DNA of 64,000 nt. It comes from Turbatrix aceti (taxonomy: Eukaryota > Nematoda > Chromadorea > Rhabditida > Panagrolaimidae). Location: NCBI GenBank assembly GCA_963969345.1, contig OZ017770.1:3357246-3421245 (forward strand). The letters run 5' to 3'. Every line of letters begins with the position of its first letter. Position 1 is the stretch's first letter. A program made the position numbers and the translations under genes. The notes below the pieces were generated by a model. It made no database searches. It saw only the letters and a program-made list of their open reading frames with translations, and had not been told where the DNA came from. Positions 24,601-38,236 of this stretch are shown piece after piece.

Positions 24601-27600
24601 CACGCAAGGTGTGAGAGGGAGGGGAGACGTTTTGGGAAGTTAATCCGCTGCAGCACTGCAGTCAGCGGTGAGACAGGGTGGTAGCGTTAATAGAATAAAG
24701 CTCTTTGCGCAGTTGACTTTCGAGCGACACAGAAAAATACTACCACGCGGACAAAAATGGCGTTTTGGCAGCAAAAAGTAAGGGGAAGGTCTGGCTGCCC
24801 AATGTCAGTCGCTACTCCAGTAAAAAGGAGTTTATTGCAAAGAAGTAATGATCTGCAAACAAGTCGCCGTAGTCTATAGTGTCCGTGTGTGGTTGTTATG
24901 CGTACTTCTTTTACCGTTTTGTGACCCCGGTTCAATTCTGTACGCGTTCATTTTTTTTATGTCTTCTCGACTCAGAATTCAAAGAACTCAGAATTCAATT
25001 GTATTCGACTCAGAATTCAAAGAACTTTCTACTGACGTCACAAGCACATCAAAAAATTATGCATTTCAAAAATTAGTGGAAAAAAGTTGGTAAAGTATGC
25101 GCAAACACTGCTTTTGTCCCCGTGCTTACGCCAAGGTATTGCATTTTGTTTCTGACGTCCTCACGTCCTCTTCCCTCACTGCCCACACCTGTCTTACCTA
25201 TCCATCTAATTAGCATACCGATGTGTATATAAGCATGATCCAAGACCCAATAAATGACCTTTCCCTGACTCGCTCCTGGACGCTCTCTTCTGTCCTCCTC
25301 CCGCCTGTAGCCCGTCCCTGACGGCCTACAGCAGTTTCTGTGGCACGGACAGTGAGAGCGATCGTAGCACAATTGTCATCTGATGGCCCCGGCACAAGCC
25401 GGGCGCTCGCCCAGACGCTCAAAACCCGGTTCTACTCGGATGTCCTTCCTCCTTCAGATATGAGAAACAGTTTATTTTACGGTAAACAAGAAAATACAAA
25501 ACGAGGTTCCTTCTCTGAAGTCTTTCTTCCCTTTCTCCTACTTCTTCTCCCTCTGGCGGCTCTTTTATAGAAGACTCCGCCTGCCTTCTCGCCTTGTGGT
25601 TCTGGGGGTTGTTGAGGCGGAGCTGTGGGCTGATTGATTGGTGAGTCGTCGTCCTCCGCGGCTCGTATGACACTCTCTTCGGCAGAAACTGGAGCCACCA
25701 GTTCAACATCGGCATTGTCAAAAACGTGTCTTTCACCCCATCATGCGTCGATAAAGCGTGTCATCAAACGGCAGCGGTCGGTCAAGAACGGACCCCACCT
25801 GCGGCGAGTCATACTCTGGAAGAGGAAACAACTACGATGCGAGAAGCAGCACTAGATAAAAACGCAACTATATTTGTTCTGGAGATATTTTTTTTCATAG
25901 AGATAAACGTGTATATTTGTTCTTGGTGGTGACGAACCGGAACTGATCATGCACACCGATCCTTCATCAACATCGCCAGAATATCATCACCAAGAGGAAG
26001 GCACAATGCATATAATCTTTTGTTTATGCCTTTGCATATGCAAATGCGTTCCAAAATTTAGTGGTATCCTACCACAAGCTTTCGCAAGGGCGGAATTCAA
26101 TGTTTACCTCAAACTTGGGTAATTAAACCGATGATGGATTCGCGGAGACAACTTTTGTCTACCTAATTACGCAAAAAGCTTGAGTGTCCAAGCGACATCA
26201 TTCATAGTGCATTTTTAAGGAGACGCAGAGAAAAAGAGCCTATGCACGCAAGGTGTGAGAGGGAGGGGAGACGTTTTGGGAAGTTAATCCGCTGCAGCAC
26301 TGCAGTCAGCGATGAGACAGGGTGGTAGCGTTAATAGAATAAAGCTCTTTGCGCAGTTGACTTTCGAGCGACACAGAAAAATACTACCACGCGGACAAAA
26401 ATGGCGTTTTGGCAGCAAAAAGTAAGGGGAAGGTCTGGCTGCCCAATGTCAGTCGCTACTCCAGTAAAAAGGAGTTTATTGCAAAGAAGTAATGATCTGC
26501 AAACAAGTCGCCGTAGTCTATAGTGTCCGTGTGTGGTTGTTATGCGTACTTCTTTTACCGTTTTGTGACCCCGGTTCAATTCTGTACGCGTTCATTTTTT
26601 TTATGTCTTCTCGACTCAGAATTCAAAGAACTCAGAATTCAATTGTATTCGACTCAGAATTCAAAGAACTTTCTACTGACGTCACAAGCACATCAAAAAA
26701 TTATGCATTTCAAAAATTAGTGGAAAAAAGTTGGTAAAGTATGCGCAAACACTGCTTTTGTCCCCGTGCTTACGCCAAGGTATTGCATTTTGTTTCTGAC
26801 GTCCTCACGTCCTCTTCCCTCACTGCCCACACCTGTCTTACCTATCCATCTAATTAGCATACCGATGTGTATATAAGCATGATCCAAGACCCAATAAATG
26901 ACCTTTCCCTGACTCGCTCCTGGACGCTCTCTTCTGTCCTCCTCCCGCCTGTAGCCCGTCCCTGACGGCCTACAGCAGTTTCTGTGGCACGGACAGTGAG
27001 AGCGATCGTAGCACAATTGTCATCTGATGGCCCCGGCACAAGCCGGGCGCTCGCCCAGACGCTCAAAACCCGGTTCTACTCGGATGTCCTTCCTCCTTCA
27101 GATATCAGAAACAGTTTATTTTACGGTAAACAAGAAAATACAAAACGAGGTTCCTTCTCTGAAGTCTTTCTTCCCTTTCTCCTACTTCTTCTCCCTCTGG
27201 CGGCTCTTTTATAGAAGACTCCGCCTGCCTTCTCGCCTTGTGGTTCTGGGGGTTGTTGAGGCGGAGCTGTGGGCTGATTGATTGGTGAGTCGTCGTCCTC
27301 CGCGGCTCGTATGACACTCTCTTCGGCAGAAACTGGAGCCACCAGTTCAACATCGGCATTGTCAAAAACGTGTCTTTCACCCCATCATGCGTCGATAAAG
27401 CGTGTCATCAAACGGCAGCGGTCGGTCAAGAACGGACCCCACCTGCGGCGAGTCATACTCTGGAAGAGGAAACAACTACGATGCGAGAAGCAGCACTAGA
27501 TAAAAACGCAACTATATTTGTTCTGGAGATATTTTTTTTCATAGAGATAAACGTGTATATTTGTTCTTGGTGGTGACGAACCGGAACTGATCATGCACAC

Positions 27601-30600
27601 CGATCCTTCATCAACATCGCCAGAATATCATCACCAAGAGGAAGGCACAATGCATATAATCTTTTGTTTATGCCTTTGCATATGCAAATGCGTTCCAAAA
27701 TTTAGTGGTATCCTACCACAAGCTTTCGCAAGGGCGGAATTCAATGTTTACCTCAAACTTGGGTAATTAAACCGATGATGGATTCGCGGAGACAACTTTT
27801 GTCTACCTAATTACGCAAAAAGCTTGAGTGTCCAAGCGACATCATTCATAGTGCATTTTTAAGGAGACGCAGAGAAAAAGAGCCTATGCACGCAAGGTGT
27901 GAGAGGGAGGGGAGACGTTTTGGGAAGTTAATCCGCTGCAGCACTGCAGTCAGCGATGAGACAGGGTGGTAGCGTTAATAGAATAAAGCTCTTTGCGCAG
28001 TTGACTTTCGAGCGACACAGAAAAATACTACCACGCGGACAAAAATGGCGTTTTGGCAGCAAAAAGTAAGGGGAAGGTCTGGCTGCCCAATGTCAGTCGC
28101 TACTCCAGTAAAAAGGAGTTTATTGCAAAGAAGTAATGATCTGCAAACAAGTCGCCGTAGTCTATAGTGTCCGTGTGTGGTTGTTATGCGTACTTCTTTT
28201 ACCGTTTTGTGACCCCGGTTCAATTCTGTACGCGTTCATTTTTTTTATGTCTTCTCGACTCAGAATTCAAAGAACTCAGAATTCAATTGTATTCGACTCA
28301 GAATTCAAAGAACTTTCTACTGACGTCACAAGCACATCAAAAAATTATGCATTTCAAAAATTAGTGGAAAAAAGTTGGTAAAGTATGCGCAAACACTGCT
28401 TTTGTCCCCGTGCTTACGCCAAGGTATTGCATTTTGTTTCTGACGTCCTCACGTCCTCTTCCCTCACTGCCCACACCTGTCTTACCTATCCATCTAATTA
28501 GCATACCGATGTGTATATAAGCATGATCCAAGACCCAATAAATGACCTTTCCCTGACTCGCTCCTGGACGCTCTCTTCTGTCCTCCTCCCGCCTGTAGCC
28601 CGTCCCTGACGGCCTACAGCAGTTTCTGTGGCACGGACAGTGAGAGCGATCGTAGCACAATTGTCATCTGATGGCCCCGGCACAAGCCGGGCGCTCGCCC
28701 AGACGCTCAAAACCCGGTTCTACTCGGATGTCCTTCCTCCTTCAGATATCAGAAACAGTTTATTTTACGGTAAACAAGAAAATACAAAACGAGGTTCCTT
28801 CTCTGAAGTCTTTCTTCCCTTTCTCCTACTTCTTCTCCCTCTGGCGGCTCTTTTATAGAAGACTCCGCCTGCCTTCTCGCCTTGTGGTTCTGGGGGTTGT
28901 TGAGGCGGAGCTGTGGGCTGATTGATTGGTGAGTCGTCGTCCTCCGCGGCTCGTATGACACTCTCTTCGGCAGAAACTGGAGCCACCAGTTCAACATCGG
29001 CATTGTCAAAAACGTGTCTTTCACCCCATCATGCGTCGATAAAGCGTGTCATCAAACGGCAGCGGTCGGTCAAGAACGGACCCCACCTGCGGCGAGTCAT
29101 ACTCTGGAAGAGGAAACAACTACGATGCGAGAAGCAGCACTAGATAAAAACGCAACTATATTTGTTCTGGAGATATTTTTTTTCATAGAGATAAACGTGT
29201 ATATTTGTTCTTGGTGGTGACGAACCGGAACTGATCATGCACACCGATCCTTCATCAACATCGCCAGAATATCATCACCAAGAGGAAGGCACAATGCATA
29301 TAATCTTTTGTTTATGCCTTTGCATATGCAAATGCGTTCCAAAATTTAGTGGTATCCTACCACAAGCTTTCGCAAGGGCGGAATTCAATGTTTACCTCAA
29401 ACTTGGGTAATTAAACCGATGATGGATTCGCGGAGACAACTTTTGTCTACCTAATTACGCAAAAAGCTTGAGTGTCCAAGCGACATCATTCATAGTGCAT
29501 TTTTAAGGAGACGCAGAGAAAAAGAGTCTATGCACGCAAGGTGTGAGAGGGAGGGGAGACGTTTTGGGAAGTTAATCCGCTGCAGCACTGCAGTCAGCGA
29601 TGAGACAGGGTGGTAGCGTTAATAGAATAAAGCTCTTTGCGCAGTTGACTTTCGAGCGACACAGAAAAATACTACCACGCGGACAAAAATGGCGTTTTGG
29701 CAGCAAAAAGTAAGGGGAAGGTCTGGCTGCCCAATGTCAGTCGCTACTCCAGTAAAAAGGAGTTTATTGCAAAGAAGTAATGATCTGCAAACAAGTCGCC
29801 GTAGTCTATAGTGTCCGTGTGTGGTTGTTATGCGTACTTCTTTTACCGTTTTGTGACCCCGGTTCAATTCTGTACGCGTTCATTTTTTTTATGTCTTCTC
29901 GACTCAGAATTCAAAGAACTCAGAATTCAATTGTATTCGACTCAGAATTCAAAGAACTTTCTACTGACGTCACAAGCACATCAAAAAATTATGCATTTCA
30001 AAAATTAGTGGAAAAAAGTTGGTAAAGTATGCGCAAACACTGCTTTTGTCCCCGTGCTTACGCCAAGGTATTGCATTTTGTTTCTGACGTCCTCACGTCC
30101 TCTTCCCTCACTGCCCACACCTGTCTTACCTATCCATCTAATTAGCATACCGATGTGTATATAAGCATGATCCAAGACCCAATAAATGACCTTTCCCTGA
30201 CTCGCTCCTGGACGCTCTCTTCTGTCCTCCTCCCGCCTGTAGCCCGTCCCTGACGGCCTACAGCAGTTTCTGTGGCACGGACAGTGAGAGCGATCGTAGC
30301 ACAATTGTCATCTGATGGCCCCGGCACAAGCCGGGCGCTCGCCCAGACGCTCAAAACCCGGTTCTACTCGGATGTCCTTCCTCCTTCAGATATCAGAAAC
30401 AGTTTATTTTACGGTAAACAAGAAAATACAAAACGAGGTTCCTTCTCTGAAGTCTTTCTTCCCTTTCTCCTACTTCTTCTCCCTCTGGCGGCTCTTTTAT
30501 AGAAGACTCCGCCTGCCTTCTCGCCTTGTGGTTCTGGGGGTTGTTGAGGCGGAGCTGTGGGCTGATTGATTGGTGAGTCGTCGTCCTCCGCGGCTCGTAT

Positions 30601-33600
30601 GACACTCTCTTCGGCAGAAACTGGAGCCACCAGTTCAACATCGGCATTGTCAAAAACGTGTCTTTCACCCCATCATGCGTCGATAAAGCGTGTCATCAAA
30701 CGGCAGCGGTCGGTCAAGAACGGACCCCACCTGCGGCGAGTCATACTCTGGAAGAGGAAACAACTACGATGCGAGAAGCAGCACTAGATAAAAACGCAAC
30801 TATATTTGTTCTGGAGATATTTTTTTTCATAGAGATAAACGTGTATATTTGTTCTTGGTGGTGACGAACCGGAACTGATCATGCACACCGATCCTTCATC
30901 AACATCGCCAGAATATCATCACCAAGAGGAAGGCACAATGCATATAATCTTTTGTTTATGCCTTTGCATATGCAAATGCGTTCCAAAATTTAGTGGTATC
31001 CTACCACAAGCTTTCGCAAGGGCGGAATTCAATGTTTACCTCAAACTTGGGTAATTAAACCGATGATGGATTCGCGGAGACAACTTTTGTCTACCTAATT
31101 ACGCAAAAAGCTTGAGTGTCCAAGCGACATCATTCATAGTGCATTTTTAAGGAGACGCAGAGAAAAAGAGCCTATGCACGCAAGGTGTGAGAGGGAGGGG
31201 AGACGTTTTGGGAAGTTAATCCGCTGCAGCACTGCAGTCAGCGATGAGACAGGGTGGTAGCGTTAATAGAATAAAGCTCTTTGCGCAGTTGACTTTCGAG
31301 CGACACAGAAAAATACTACCACGCGGACAAAAATGGCGTTTTGGCAGCAAAAAGTAAGGGGAAGGTCTGGCTGCCCAATGTCAGTCGCTACTCCAGTAAA
31401 AAGGAGTTTATTGCAAAGAAGTAATGATCTGCAAACAAGTCGCCGTAGTCTATAGTGTCCGTGTGTGGTTGTTATGCGTACTTCTTTTACCGTTTTGTGA
31501 CCCCGGTTCAATTCTGTACGCGTTCATTTTTTTTATGTCTTCTCGACTCAGAATTCAAAGAACTCAGAATTCAATTGTATTCGACTCAGAATTCAAAGAA
31601 CTTTCTACTGACGTCACAAGCACATCAAAAAATTATGCATTTCAAAAATTAGTGGAAAAAAGTTGGTAAAGTATGCGCAAACACTGCTTTTGTCCCCGTG
31701 CTTACGCCAAGGTATTGCATTTTGTTTCTGACGTCCTCACGTCCTCTTCCCTCACTGCCCACACCTGTCTTACCTATCCATCTAATTAGCATACCGATGT
31801 GTATATAAGCATGATCCAAGACCCAATAAATGACCTTTCCCTGACTCGCTCCTGGACGCTCTCTTCTGTCCTCCTCCCGCCTGTAGCCCGTCCCTGACGG
31901 CCTACAGCAGTTTCTGTGGCACGGACAGTGAGAGCGATCGTAGCACAATTGTCATCTGATGGCCCCGGCACAAGCCGGGCGCTCGCCCAGACGCTCAAAA
32001 CCCGGTTCTACTCGGATGTCCTTCCTCCTTCAGATATCAGAAACAGTTTATTTTACGGTAAACAAGAAAATACAAAACGAGGTTCCTTCTCTGAAGTCTT
32101 TCTTCCCTTTCTCCTACTTCTTCTCCCTCTGGCGGCTCTTTTATAGAAGACTCCGCCTGCCTTCTCGCCTTGTGGTTCTGGGGGTTGTTGAGGCGGAGCT
32201 GTGGGCTGATTGATTGGTGAGTCGTCGTCCTCCGCGGCTCGTATGACACTCTCTTCGGCAGAAACTGGAGCCACCAGTTCAACATCGGCATTGTCAAAAA
32301 CGTGTCTTTCACCCCATCATGCGTCGATAAAGCGTGTCATCAAACGGCAGCGGTCGGTCAAGAACGGACCCCACCTGCGGCGAGTCATACTCTGGAAGAG
32401 GAAACAACTACGATGCGAGAAGCAGCACTAGATAAAAACGCAACTATATTTGTTCTGGAGATATTTTTTTTCATAGAGATAAACGTGTATATTTGTTCTT
32501 GGTGGTGACGAACCGGAACTGATCATGCACACCGATCCTTCATCAACATCGCCAGAATATCATCACCAAGAGGAAGGCACAATGCATATAATCTTTTGTT
32601 TATGCCTTTGCATATGCAAATGCGTTCCAAAATTTAGTGGTATCCTACCACAAGCTTTCGCAAGGGCGGAATTCAATGTTTACCTCAAACTTGGGTAATT
32701 AAACCGATGATGGATTCGCGGAGACAACTTTTGTCTACCTAATTACGCAAAAAGCTTGAGTGTCCAAGCGACATCATTCATAGTGCATTTTTAAGGAGAC
32801 GCAGAGAAAAAGAGCCTATGCACGCAAGGTGTGAGAGGGAGGGGAGACGTTTTGGGAAGTTAATCCGCTGCAGCACTGCAGTCAGCGGTGAGACAGGGTG
32901 GTAGCGTTAATAGAATAAAGCTCTTTGCGCAGTTGACTTTCGAGCGACACAGAAAAATACTACCACGCGGACAAAAATGGCGTTTCGGCAGCAAAAAGTA
33001 AGGGGAAGGTCTGGCTGCCCAATGTCAGTCGCTACTCCAGTAAAAAGGAGTTTATTGCAAAGAAGTAATGATCTGCAAACAAGTCGCCGTAGTCTATAGT
33101 GTCCGTGTGTGGTTGTTATGCGTACTTCTTTTACCGTTTTGTGACCCCGGTTCAATTCTGTACGCGTTCATTTTTTTTATGTCTTCTCGACTCAGAATTC
33201 AAAGAACTCAGAATTCAATTGTATTCGACTCAGAATTCAAAGAACTTTCTACTGACGTCACAAGCACATCAAAAAAATTATGCATTTCAAAAATTAGTGG
33301 AAAAAAGTTGGTAAAGTATGCGCAAACACTGCTTTTGTCCCCGTGCTTACGCCAAGGTATTGCATTTTGTTTCTGACGTCCTCACGTCCTCTTCCCTCAC
33401 TGCCCACACCTGTCTTACCTATCCATCTAATTAGCATACCGATGTGTATATAAGCATGATCCAAGACCCAATAAATGACCTTTCCCTGACTCGCTCCTGG
33501 ACGCTCTCTTCTGTCCTCCTCCCGCCTGTAGCCCGTCCCTGACGGCCTACAGCAGTTTCTGTGGCACGGACAGTGAGAGCGATCGTAGCACAATTGTCAT

Positions 33601-36600
33601 CTGATGGCCCCGGCACAAGCCGGGCGCTCGCCCAGACGCTCAAAACCCGGTTCTACTCGGATGTCCTTCCTCCTTCAGATATCAGAAACAGTTTATTTTA
33701 CGGTAAACAAGAAAATACAAAACGAGGTTCCTTCTCTGAAGTCTTTCTTCCCTTTCTCCTACTTCTTCTCCCTCTGGCGGCTCTTTTATAGAAGACTCCG
33801 CCTGCCTTCTCGCCTTGTGGTTCTGGGGGTTGTTGAGGCGGAGCTGTGGGCTGATTGATTGGTGAGTCGTCGTCCTCCGCGGCTCGTATGACACTCTCTT
33901 CGACAGAAACTGGAGCCACCAGTTCAACATCGGCATTGTCAAAAACGTGTCTTTCACCCCATCATGCGTCGATAAAGCGTGTCATCAAACGGCAGCGGTC
34001 GGTCAAGAACGGACCCCACCTGCGGCGAGTCATACTCTGGAAGAGGAAACAACTACGATGCGAGAAGCAGCACTAGATAAAAACGCAACTATATTTGTTC
34101 TGGAGATATTTTTTTTCATAGAGATAAACGTGTATATTTGTTCTTGGTGGTGACGAACCGGAACTGATCATGCACACCGATCCTTCATCAACATCGCCAG
34201 AATATCATCACCAAGAGGAAGGCACAATGCATATAATCTTTTGTTTATGCCTTTGCATATGCAAATGCGTTCCAAAATTTAGTGGTATCCTACCACAAGC
34301 TTTCGCAAGGGCGGAATTCAATGTTTACCTCAAACTTGGGTAATTAAACCGATGATGGATTCGCGGAGACAACTTTTGTCTACCTAATTACGCAAAAAGC
34401 TTGAGTGTCCAAGCGACATCATTCATAGTGCATTTTTAAGGAGACGCAGAGAAAAAGAGCCTATGCACGCAAGGTGTGAGAGGGAGGGGAGACGTTTTGG
34501 GAAGTTAATCCGCTGCAGCACTGCAGTCAGCGGTGAGACAGGGTGGTAGCGTTAATAGAATAAAGCTCTTTGCGCAGTTGACTTTCGAGCGACACAGAAA
34601 AATACTACCACGCGGACAAAAATGGCGTTTTGGCAGCAAAAAGTAAGGGGAAGGTCTGGCTGCCCAATGTCAGTCGCTACTCCAGTAAAAAGGAGTTTAT
34701 TGCAAAGAAGTAATGATCTGCAAACAAGTCGCCGTAGTCTATAGTGTCCGTTTGTGGTTGTTATGCGTACTTCTTTTACCGTTTTGTGACCCCGGTTCAA
34801 TTCTGTACGCGTTCATTTTTTTTATGTCTTCTCGACTCAGAATTCAAAGAACTCAGAATTCAATTGTATTCGACTCAGAATTCAAAGAACTTTCTACTGA
34901 CGTCACAAGCACATCAAAAAATTATGCATTTCAAAAATTAGTGGAAAAAAGTTGGTAAAGTATGCGCAAACACTGCTTTTGTCCCCGTGCTTACGCCAAG
35001 GTATTGCATTTTGTTTCTGACGTCCTCACGTCCTCTTCCCTCACTGCCCACACCTGTCTTACCTATCCATCTAATTAGCATACCGATGTGTATATAAGCA
35101 TGATCCAAGACCCAATAAATGACCTTTCCCTGACTCGCTCCTGGACGCTCTCTTCTGTCCTCCTCCCGCCTGTAGCCCGTCCCTGACGGCCTACAGCAGT
35201 TTCTGTGGCACGGACAGTGAGAGCGATCGTAGCACAATTGTCATCTGATGGCCCCGGCACAAGCCGGGCGCTCGCCCAGACGCTCAAAACCCGGTTCTAC
35301 TCGGATGTCCTTCCTCCTTCAGATATCAGAAACAGTTTATTTTACGGTAAACAAGAAAATACAAAACGAGGTTCCTTCTCTGAAGTCTTTCTTCCCTTTC
35401 TCCTACTTCTTCTCCCTCTGGCGGCTCTTTTATAGAAGACTCCGCCTGCCTTCTCGCCTTGTGGTTCTGGGGGTTGTTGAGGCGGAGCTGTGGGCTGATT
35501 GATTGGTGAGTCGTCGTCCTCCGCGGCTCGTATGACACTCTCTTCGGCAGAAACTGGAGCCACCAGTTCAACATCGGCATTGTCAAAAACGTGTCTTTCA
35601 CCCCATCATGCGTCGATAAAGCGTGTCATCAAACGGCAGCGGTCGGTCAAGAACGGACCCCACCTGCGGCGAGTCATACTCTGGAAGAGGAAACAACTAC
35701 GATGCGAGAAGCAGCACTAGATAAAAACGCAACTATATTTGTTCTGGAGATATTTTTTTTCATAGAGATAAACGTGTATATTTGTTCTTGGTGGTGACGA
35801 ACCGGAACTGATCATGCACACCGATCCTTCATCAACATCGCCAGAATATCATCACCAAGAGGAAGGCACAATGCATATAATCTTTTGTTTATGCCTTTGC
35901 ATATGCAAATGCGTTCCAAAATTTAGTGGTATCCTACCACAAGCTTTCGCAAGGGCGGAATTCAATGTTTACCTCAAACTTGGGTAATTAAACCGATGAT
36001 GGATTCGCGGAGACAACTTTTGTCTACCTAATTACGCAAAAAGCTTGAGTGTCCAAGCGACATCATTCATAGTGCATTTTTAAGGAGACGCAGAGAAAAA
36101 GAGCCTATGCACGCAAGGTGTGAGAGGGAGGGGAGACGTTTTGGGAAGTTAATCCGCTGCAGCACTGCAGTCAGCGGTGAGACAGGGTGGTAGCGTTAAT
36201 AGAATAAAGCTCTTTGCGCAGTTGACTTTCGAGCGACACAGAAAAATACTACCACGCGGACAAAAATGGCGTTTCGGCAGCAAAAAGTAAGGGGAAGGTC
36301 TGGCTGCCCAATGTCAGTCGCTACTCCAGTAAAAAGGAGTTTATTACAAAGAAGTAATGATCTGCAAACAAGTCGCCGTAGTCTATAGTGTCCGTGTGTG
36401 GTTGTTATGCGTACTTCTTTTACCGTTTTGTGACCCCGGTTCAATTCTGTACGCGTTCATTTTTTTTATGTCTTCTCGACTCAGAATTCAAAGAACTCAG
36501 AATTCAATTGTATTCGACTCAGAATTCAAAGAACTTTCTACTGACGTCACAAGCACATCAAAAAATTATGCATTTCAAAAATTAGTGGAAAAAAGTTGGT

Positions 36601-37136
36601 AAAGTATGCGCAAACACTGCTTTTGTCCCCGTGCTTACGCCAAGGTATTGCATTTTGTTTCTGACGTCCTCACGTCCTCTTCCCACATTGCCCACACCTG
36701 TCTTACCTATCCATCTAATTAGCATACCGATGTGTATATAAGCATGATCCAAGACCCAATAAATGACCTTTCCCTGACTCGCTCCTGGACGCTCTCTTCT
36801 GTCCTCCTCCCGCCTCAAAAACGTGTCTTTCACCCCATCATGCGTCGATAAAGCGTGTCATCAAACGGCAGCGGTCGGTCAAGAACGGACCCCACCTGCG
36901 GCGAGTCATACTCTGGAAGAGGAAACAACTACGATGCGAGAAGCAGCACTAGATAAAAACGCAACTATATTTGTTCTGGAGATATTTTTTTTCATAGAGA
37001 TAAACGTGTATATTTGTTCTTGGTGGTGACGAACCGGAACTGATCATGCACACCGATCCTTCATCAACATCGCCAGAATATCATCACCAAGAGGAAGGCA
37101 CAATGCATATAATCTTTTGTTTATGCCTTTGCAGTA

Positions 37137-37362
37137 GTATATAAAAGGTTGACGCTGGGACAGGTTTTTGCCCAAACTTGGTTTTCTACAGTTTTTGATC
37201 ATTTTTGAACATTTACAACTCCATTTTATGTCTTAATTTCCAGAAAATGACTCATTTTCGAAAAATGTCATTTTTAGGTCAAAATGCCTTTAGACCATTT
37301 TGCCCATTTTCAATTTTTCAACATTTTTCGAATATTTTTGGTGTTATAAATGAAGAATATTA
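37137..37362 (+). repeat. Left terminal inverted repeat of the Maverick
   Basis: It starts GTATATAAAAGGTTGACGC and is inverted at 56502-56727. The match runs through the start codon of the protease gene at the right end. Three additional bases (GTA, 37134-37136) precede it here and are absent on the right. It contains a TATATAAAAGG sequence close to the outer edge. Confidence 0.93.
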
Positions 37363-38236
37363 GTTTATTCATCACGATTATAAATGTGTAATGAAATATT
37401 AGATATGTCTTTTTTTGTCTTGTGAACGGGGGACGTTCAGTGAAAATGATTGTCTTCACTCGAGAGTGAATGCATTTCCACCTAGCCATGAACCCCAAAC
37501 ATGGCTACCTCACCTGAGGTATTAACTTTTTCACTGCTCTTTCGAGGAATACTCCTTTAGGTCAAGATTTTACAAACCTATAGGTGATCAAGATTCAATC
37601 AAATGATCAAAAATAATATGAAACAACAATCACACAAAAATAGTGCAACGGAACACAATAATAGCAATCTCGTCTTTGTGTTCTCCGAATACATTAATTT
37701 TTCTCCAATAATCTTTGTTATTTTGTTTCCGACATTCCTTGATCTCTTTGAAGCTTCATCATCAAGACATCAATCTGAAAAAAAAAAACAGAAAATTGAG
37801 ATTAAGAAAAAATAAAACAAACCTTTGCTTATTATCATTGATGTCTTCAGGAGTCTAGTGATGAATAGTATTCATAATTGCATGATTCTCCAGAATCCTG
37901 ACAGATTGATAAGTATTGGCATGCATAAGCTGATTTCACTGAAAAGGGAGTTAATTAGGAAGAATATGCAAAGAGTAGTCGAGTTGCTGAACGAAAAATT
38001 TTCTCGTTCAAAGGGAAGAGAAAATCAGTGAAATAAAGAGGAAAAGTTTCTTCTCGAACGTCTAACCGTGACCACATTTTCTAGAGCGTGACGCATCAAG
38101 GTCAAAAGGAAGTGACACACCTTACATCACTTTCGGAGATGTTGTGCAATCAAAGTTGGTGAAAAATATGATTCCTTCAATCTGAATCGATTTAGTTGTA
38201 CCTTGGAACCTAATAGAATATTTTCACTCTTCTAAA
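37363..38236. other. Left arm of the Maverick without a recognisable gene
   Basis: About 0.9 kb of AT-rich sequence between the left inverted repeat and the integrase. Short frames occur (for example 37825-38031) but show no family signature. It may hold the 5' region of the integrase transcript. Confidence 0.5.

Larger units (their letters stand above)
17819..37133 (+). repeat. Tandem satellite array, 1644-bp unit, eleven units plus one deleted unit
   Basis: Unit starts are near 17817, 19461, 21105, 22749, 24393, 26037, 27681, 29325, 30969, 32613, 34258 and 35902. Units are almost identical. The visible differences are single bases (for example GATATG/GATATC and CAGCGG/CAGCGA) and one extra A in the unit starting at 32613. 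The last unit lacks about 412 bp (junction near 36815). No frame longer than 105 codons exists and none resembles a protein, so the unit is non-coding. Each unit holds a palindrome TTTGCATATGCAAA at its junction, three CTCAGAATTCAA-type short repeats, a TATA-like GTGTATATAAGC followed by AATAAA, and an A-box/B-box-like pair followed by eight T. Confidence 0.97.

Noticed and set aside
18111..37029. Repeated open frames of 65-105 codons in every satellite unit
   Set aside because: They occur on both strands in overlapping frames, have no domain signature and merely repeat with the 1644-bp period.
17819..37133. CRISPR-like array
   Set aside because: The repeat unit is 1.6 kb, has no short repeat-spacer structure, and the genome is eukaryotic.
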